A DNA stretch of 64,000 bases from the NCBI GenBank assembly GCA_025786725.1, contig JAHLTZ010000017.1, positions 434,001 to 498,000 of the forward strand, read 5' to 3'. This document shows positions 58,124 to 64,000 of this stretch, one piece after another (the stretch's first letter is position 1; every line of letters starts with the position of its first letter). A model generated the notes under the pieces. The model did no database searches. It saw only the letters and a program-made list of their open reading frames with translations, and was not told the DNA's origin. Source of the stretch: Syncephalis fuscata (lineage: Eukaryota > Zoopagomycota > Zoopagomycetes > Zoopagales > Piptocephalidaceae). The position numbers were made by a program, and so were the translations under genes.

Positions 58124-59497
58124 CTTTTAACTATTTCAATATTATTAAATAAATATTAAAAAGTGTATTTGAATTGATATTTATTTTAATAATTGTATTA
58201 ATCAATAGGTATCGAATTAATTATTACCGATTTGACATGTTCAGAGCACAGTAAAATGGCCAATGTATCTACAGCTCAGTCTTGGATATGACATCTAGTT
58301 ATTGCTGAAAGACTACAAAGAATGCTTGTTTCAAAACAGAGCCAACAATAAGCTGATTACCAAATTAGATTGGAGGACTTTGAACGTTCATTGTTATGTG
58401 CAACTGAGCGGTAAAAAGAATGACAGACGCAACACTTGTTACTTGCACTCAGTAAGAAGTATACACCCACCCACATACACACATACACACATACACACAT
58501 ACGCACACCCACACCCACACACATGCACGCATTCGTCTATCCACATTGGAAGTAGTCCAAACATACACACACACACACACTTTCTTTCTTCGCACGCTTA
58601 CACTTTCATCATCTCGCCACCGCCATAGCTTTTCGTTTATCTACTACTTGCTACGGCATTGTGGTTTACTACTCTATTCTATTTGCCGTCTCGTTTCGTA
58701 CCTTCTGTTGTTGGTAGCGCACGCACACACGCACGCACGCACACCCCGCCGCCGTCCTACCATATTACTTCTCCACTACCTCCGCCATCGCCACTCTTCT
58801 GTTCTGACTATCTCAGCGTTGTTATTTATCGTTTACTAGGATTGCTGCTTGGTCTTAGTTGTGGGTAGGTAGTCTTTAATGCAGGATGCTACAGTACATC
58901 TCTATTATAAAGGTGGACAGGCTCACAGTCACTGCATCGATTCATCATTGGTGCATATATACTACATCTAGTCACCTCACAGTCAAATGGGTGGTTAATT
59001 AGAAGATGGGCAAAGGACTTGCCTGTCACCGTGCTTGCCAAGGCGAGTCTGCGGTTGCAGGACATGGTTGCTTCTAAAGCCATATGAAGCTATCAATCTA
59101 GCAATACTAATACTGTTGCTGTGTCCATCTATCGTAGACTTTTGGAATTCCAGTCGCATTTAACTTTTCGCAAAGACGGGTGTAGCACGCCACGCTTTTA
59201 TTTAGAGCAGGTAGATCATTGTGTGGAATCATTATAACAGCAACAGCAACAGCAAGAATAGCAATAGTAACAGTAGTTGAATTGCCACGAAGGTAAGCTA
59301 GATCTAAATACAGTAGCATAAATACAGTACAAATGCTACTATTAGCAACTTTTATGGTGATATATCTGTACTTACGTCAATTATAACGATAGTTATCGTT
59401 GTTACTATTATTGTAGTAGTTGTAGTAGTTGTAGTAGTTGCGGCTATTCCTGCTGTAGTAAACAGTCGGCAGTGGGACTACTTTGAATAACACTAGC
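58124..59497. other. Intergenic region with CA-rich microsatellites
   Basis: Between DUO1 and LRG1. Holds CA/CATA-rich repeats (58462-58585 and 58725-58750) and a TTG-TAG-TAG run (59414-59440) just before LRG1. A 70-codon minus-strand open frame (59107-59319) with one hydrophobic segment is present but has no recognised homology. The LRG1 promoter is at the right end. Confidence 0.5.
58462..58585. repeat. CA-rich microsatellite region
   Basis: Alternating CACATA, CACAC and related units with interruptions. Confidence 0.85.
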
Positions 59498-62400
59498 ATG
59501 CCGACAGATACGACTGTTGCGACAAGCAACAAACAATTTGCCGAATCAACGCCAAATATCGGCAGCAATGGCGCTCGTGTCAATGTGCCTAATCGGCCAA
59601 CCTCTGTTGTAACGCATGAGTTAGATACTAGCAATATGGTCTCACCTCTTGGATCGCCTGTACAGCGTCATAGCGGAACAGTCATTCAAATGAATAAACG
59701 CAGCGACAGCGAGAATGCCACGATGGATATGCTGGAGCAATCGGCGGAAAGTCCTATCGACTTGGACGAAGACGCACAAACCACAACTTGTCGTCGTTGT
59801 CAAATTGTTATCGCTGAAGGGCAGTTAGTACGAGCATTGGGCGGATCTTATCATATGGAATGTTTCCGCTGTATTGTAAGTTACACCCAAATTACTATAA
59901 TTAATATTGGTGTAATATTTACGTATCATTACGTATTATTTAAATTTAGGACTGCAATGAAATTGTTGCCAACAAGTTCTTCCCCATCACTGATGCTGAT
60001 GGTAACCAACATCCTACATGCGAGCGCGACTATTTCCGTCGTCTTAACCTTATTTGCGATCAGTGTAAGGATCCATTACGTGGCTCTTACATCACGGCAT
60101 TAGGTCGTAAATTTCACATGGATCATTTCTCCTGCTCGGCATGTAACACGGTATTTGGTCCACAAGATTCTTATTACGAACACGATAGCAAAGTTTATTG
60201 CCACTATCACTACTCGATTCGCTTTGCCGGTAAATGTGCCGGTTGTCGATACGCAATTATGAAACAGTTTGTTGAAATCAGCAAAGTTAATGCTGATGAG
60301 CATTGGCATCCAGAGTGCTATATGATTAATAAGGTATTTGACTTGATCATATCAACTAGTAATAGCTTTATAACCAATGTATTTAGTTTTGGAATGTCCG
60401 ATTGGCCAATACGTTACGATCCGACGAAGCTACCGAATTATCAGGTAATTAGCTTGTAAATTGGCTATAATGCATGCTAAATGATGCTACAATAGACGAT
60501 ATGCATCCACAGACCACAAAACGACTCAAGTACGAGCAGGAACAGATGGAAGAGAAAGTCTATCAAATATGGACGGCTCTATCGGCATTTGAAGAATCGT
60601 CGGCTGCATGTATTTCAGAAATGCTTCTACACGTTTCAAATGGTGCCTATCTAGACGGTGTACGTATGGCAGGTGCATTTATTCTTCACGTCGAAGTTTT
60701 ATTTGCAAGCATCGACTATTTAGAAGAGAAAATGGCCGAACATCATGACAATACAGGTGAGAAAGCATTGATGCAGCCATTAGTGATAGCAAGTATTAAT
60801 TAATATTACGGTTTCTAATGGCAATCGTCTAGGTCTTATTCATACCAAGGAGCCAAAGCTGCTTTGTAAAAAGATCATTAGCTTCTTTACCATCCTATCA
60901 CACACACAAGAAGTAGGCGTGCAAATGGTGGGCGTTACACAAGAGTTGCTGCAATTAGTAACGCGCTTGGCACACTTTTTAAAAAATCTGATTCGAATTG
61001 CACTGACGGGCGCACTACGTTTGGTAACTATGCACGATTAACTTTATTGTACGGATTGGAGACTGACTCGTCGCGAATAGGAACACCAATATGGCAGTAC
61101 CATGGCGGTCTACGATTTTCTTAACAAAATTACCGAGCTAGCGGGACACTCACATGCTAATCCGGTCGATTTAGACCTTGAACCTACATCGGATCAGTGC
61201 CGGCTCTGTCACGTTACTCTTGAAGAGCCATGTATACGCAATGGAAGCTCACGCTGGCATCTAGGCTGTCTACGCTGCAACCGATGTGATCGTTTACTAA
61301 ACGATGACCTTGATGCACTACGACTAAGTGAACAAGACCAAATACTATGGTGCATTACTTGTGCCAGTTCGACCAATGTTGTTGTTATTGATGGATTCAG
61401 AAGGATAACGCAACTTGAACAGTACACATTCCTACTTCGTGTGGCCCAACAACGACTAACTGGTCTATTGAAGATGAAGGGTGCCAAATTGACTATGGCC
61501 ACCGATCGACACGGTGTTAACGATATGGGTGCACCAACAGGGATGGCCGGCGATGATCCATCTGGTCCATTTGCCGCACTGCAACGTGCATCACAACTTG
61601 ACAAACGACTAAGTAATTCGACTTATCTTGCCCGACGTCAAACACTTGTTAGACATCATGATGAGCCGGCCCATCACACACTAGTCGATGTCGGTACCGG
61701 TGCCAAGGTGGCCCGTCGTGAAGATTCGGTTTCTATTAAGAATGCCCATTCACCGGTAAACGATGACATGAAAGGAGCCAGCGGCCATCTCCACTCTGGT
61801 CAACCACGTGAATCGCGCCAATACTTGTCGGAACTATCAGCACTACACTCATTTATTGTACGCCATATTGCCGTCATGCTTATGGCTCCTCTAGTACAGG
61901 AGTACTTTACACTGGATGATTTACTTGAATTAGTTGATCCACAAAAGAATACGCTATGGTCACGATTTAAAACATCATTAAAGCAAGGTAAAAAGCCTGC
62001 TAAAGGTAAGCAATTAATTACTAAAGCTTTACATCAATATTGATTAACTAATCATTTGCTTATTAATTAATATTAATGTAATGTAATTAATTAGAGGGTA
62101 CATTCTGTGTTCCACTTGAATTGTTGGTCGAGAAAAGTGGTGTTGATTCTACTTTGGGTGTAGGCCCAGGTATTGTACGTATTCCTGAATTTGTAGATCG
62201 ATGCATTACTGCCATACGTCATATGGGTAAGTTAAAAGACGGATGAATAGGATGTGTATATTAATTCATCAATACAACCACTAGATGTTACTGTCGAGGG
62301 TATATTCCGAAAGAATGGCAATATTCGACGAATGAGTGAACAAATTGAAGCAATTAACCGCAATCCAGCATCAGTTAAATTGATTGATGAGAATCCAGTT

Positions 62401-63417
62401 CAATTGGCAGCCTTGCTAAAACGTTTTCTTCGAGAGTTGCCTGAACCACTTCTTACATTTAAGTTGCATCGCATGTTTACCGTATCTCAACGTAAGTTAC
62501 TTAATATAAATATAAATATATACACACATACATATATGATTAGTTAATTAACCCTATTTTATTATTATGACTATTATGACTATTATGACTATTATTAGGT
62601 ATTGATGATGCAGAGACACGTAAAAAAGTATTGCATTATGCATGCTGTATTCTACCTGAAGAGAACCGTGAATTAATGGAAGTGCTATTTATCTTTTTCA
62701 ACTGGATTTCATCGCATGCTTATATCGATGAAATGACTGGCAATAAGATGGATCTTAGTAATATGGCCACAGTTATTACACCAAGTATTTTATATTCAAA
62801 ATCAAAGGATCCATCGAAAGACGATTCATTCTTAGCCAACGAAGCAGTACATAGTTTATTACATGACTTGGAAGAATTTGCACTGGTAAGTACCACTAAT
62901 TGAATAATATATCTATCTATTTATTGATCTATTTATTTATTAATCTATCTATTTATTTATTAATCTATTTATTTATTAATAGGTACCTGATGAAATAGCA
63001 GATATTCTATACGAGGATTTCAATGATATTAATACGAGTCTATCAAGCAAAGACATTCTTAAAAAGTGTGAGAATCTAGTAAGATCACGTCGCAATCCTG
63101 CACGTCGTCGTGTCCCTCCATCTCATAATGGAGGTGGGGCACGTGCACCTATCGATGTAGGATTGGCCAGTGGTACAGCGACTACATCCAATTCAGTATC
63201 AGTATTAAAATCACCATCCTCACCACCACCCTACAGTAATAACAGTAATAGTAGTGGTAACAATAATAACAACGCATCCCATTCCACTATAGCCAGTGCA
63301 ATCACTTCTACCACTAATAATGCGACAGCAGTGACGGCACTACCACACGCTTCATCATCGGCACCTCCTCCGACAGGTGATCGTGTACCGTTACCGGCAG
63401 CAGTGGATCATTGCTAA
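59498..63417 (+). CDS. LRG1: LIM-domain Rho GTPase-activating protein, LRG1 type
   Basis: Rho1-GAP controlling cell-wall synthesis and polarity. It starts MPTDTTVATSN at 59498. LIM1 begins CRRCQIVIAEG and LIM2 ICDQCKDPLRG; the tandem continues into a third partial LIM (CAGCRYAIMKQFVEI...HWHPEC). A helical middle section includes MEEKVYQIWTALSAFEESS and AHFLKNLIRIALTGALRL; the latter splices to EHQYGSTMAVYDFLNKI. A fourth LIM follows (CRLCHVTLEEPC...CNRCDRLL). The RhoGAP domain is in the C-terminal third: VEGIFRKNGNIRRM with the Arg finger, LAALLKRFLRELPEPLL, and MDLSNMATVITPSILY. About eleven introns. The tail is Ser/Pro/Asn-rich. The order LIM-LIM-helix-LIM-RhoGAP is that of yeast Lrg1. Confidence 0.9.
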
Positions 63418-63783
63418 TTAATTAGTTATTTCTATTACTTCTATTTCTATTACTATCCCTACTATTAACAATAACAACACCAACAACCTATCACACATTA
63501 CATTACATTACATCCAGCTACATCAACAACCATCAACCAGCATATTGTCTGTGTCGTTTCATCTCCTTATACTCGATGTGTCTATATCGGTATACGGTGA
63601 GCGTGATTCTTACTTTGTCTGTGTCGTGAATAAGTCGACGCTTGTTGTCCTTTTGTTTTCTCTACATACATACATACATACATACATACATACAGACACA
63701 GGCGCACATTTCATCTGTGTCGTTTATTATTCATTTTAAAAAGAGTGTACGCCTTGTTGCATTATTCATTTATTTGCTTTCAT
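63418..63783. other. Convergent intergenic region with (ACAT)n
   Basis: Between LRG1 and the WD40 gene. An ACAT tetranucleotide array lies at about 63663-63693. No other feature. Confidence 0.5.
63663..63693. repeat. (ACAT)n microsatellite
   Basis: About seven to eight uninterrupted units. Confidence 0.9.
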
Positions 63784-64000
63784 TTAATTGTATCGAAATA
63801 CCAATGCTACGCCGTCATCGGCACCTGTTACTAGTGTCTTTTTATCACATGAAATGGCAAAGTCAAGAATAGTTTCTTGATGGCCATGCCATTCTTTTAA
63901 GCATTGGCCGGTTAGACCGTCCCAAATACGAACAGTGCAATCAGCTGAACACGTAATAAGCCAGGTAGTGGATGGCACCCATCGAGTACGAATAACGGCA
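63784..64000 (-). CDS. WD40-repeat protein, C-terminal end, partial (AAMP/SQT1-like)
   Basis: Runs off the right edge; only about 71 C-terminal residues are in the window. Two WD repeats are seen: WLITCSADCTVRIWDGLTG (RIWD end) and a last repeat with GHQETILDFAISCDKK, LVTGADDGVALVF, stop at 63784. The final ADDGVALVFRYN resembles the end of AAMP/SQT1 proteins, which act as chaperones for ribosomal protein uL16. With so little sequence, other WD40 families remain possible. Confidence 0.6.
   Translation of the reverse strand, partial: AVIRTRWVPSTTWLITCSADCTVRIWDGLTGQCLKEWHGHQETILDFAISCDKKTLVTGADDGVALVFRYN

Noticed and set aside
59107-59319. 70-codon minus-strand open frame with one hydrophobic segment
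   Set aside because: Signal-anchor-like but no homology recognised; it sits in a microsatellite-rich spacer. Kept only as a remark in the spacer entry.

Overview
The window is nuclear DNA of a filamentous-type, early-diverging fungus. It is AT-rich with compact genes, many introns of about 50-80 bp, GTAAGT-type donors and some internal TACTAAC-like branch sites. The gene set is fungal: a DASH subunit (DUO1), an LRG1-type LIM/RhoGAP, a septin, a URC4-type uracil-catabolism protein, a DSF2-type Sel1 protein and a VPS1 dynamin. Several proteins retain animal-like versions (NOC4, CSE1, CWC15, P5C dehydrogenase). The two-transmembrane family at 3.7-8.7 kb has the feel of zygomycete-grade fungi (Zoopagomycota/Mucoromycota). 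That placement is inference from recognition, not from a search.

Layout. 1-2016: 5' half of CSE1, running off the left edge. 2.2-8.74 kb: a tandemly duplicated, divergently arranged two-gene module (secreted FAS1-like protein on minus, two-TM coiled-coil membrane protein on plus); the membrane-protein copies are mosaics of apparently identical and diverged blocks. 9.2-12.7 kb: BAHD-like acyltransferase, a tiny secreted peptide and tafazzin. 13-24 kb: septin, mitoribosomal mL50-like protein, NOC4, VPS1 and URC4. 24-29.4 kb: AT-rich decayed zone with a broken multi-pass membrane-protein gene bounded by two ~320 bp direct repeats, and a MITE-like hairpin. 29.5-31.2 kb: Sel1-repeat protein. 31.2-33.7 kb: essentially empty apart from a FAR1/WRKY-like transposase scrap. 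33.7-44.7 kb: P5C dehydrogenase (PUT2), an IMO32/ABHD11-type hydrolase, BDP1, RAD17 and an F-box protein. 46.5-58 kb: IMP1, a degenerate SpoU-fold protein, CWC15, VPS24, ANY1, sphingosine-1-phosphate lyase, COX16, an LYR protein and DUO1. 59.5-63.4 kb: LRG1. 63.8-64 kb: C-terminal end of a WD40 protein.

The genes are mostly unlinked housekeeping functions: transport, ribosome biogenesis, trafficking, Pol III transcription, checkpoint and mitochondria. Neighbours are packed as divergent pairs with 230-820 bp shared promoters, or as convergent pairs sometimes only ~50 bp apart. The main oddities are the duplicated FAS1/two-TM module with signs of gene conversion; three GC-AG introns and several 9-31 nt exons; five apparent one-base deletions that break conserved genes between 37 and 50.5 kb, all in the same direction and mostly in homopolymers, so probably assembly errors; and a SpoU-fold protein that has lost catalytic-motif residues. 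No rRNA, tRNA or CRISPR was recognised by eye.
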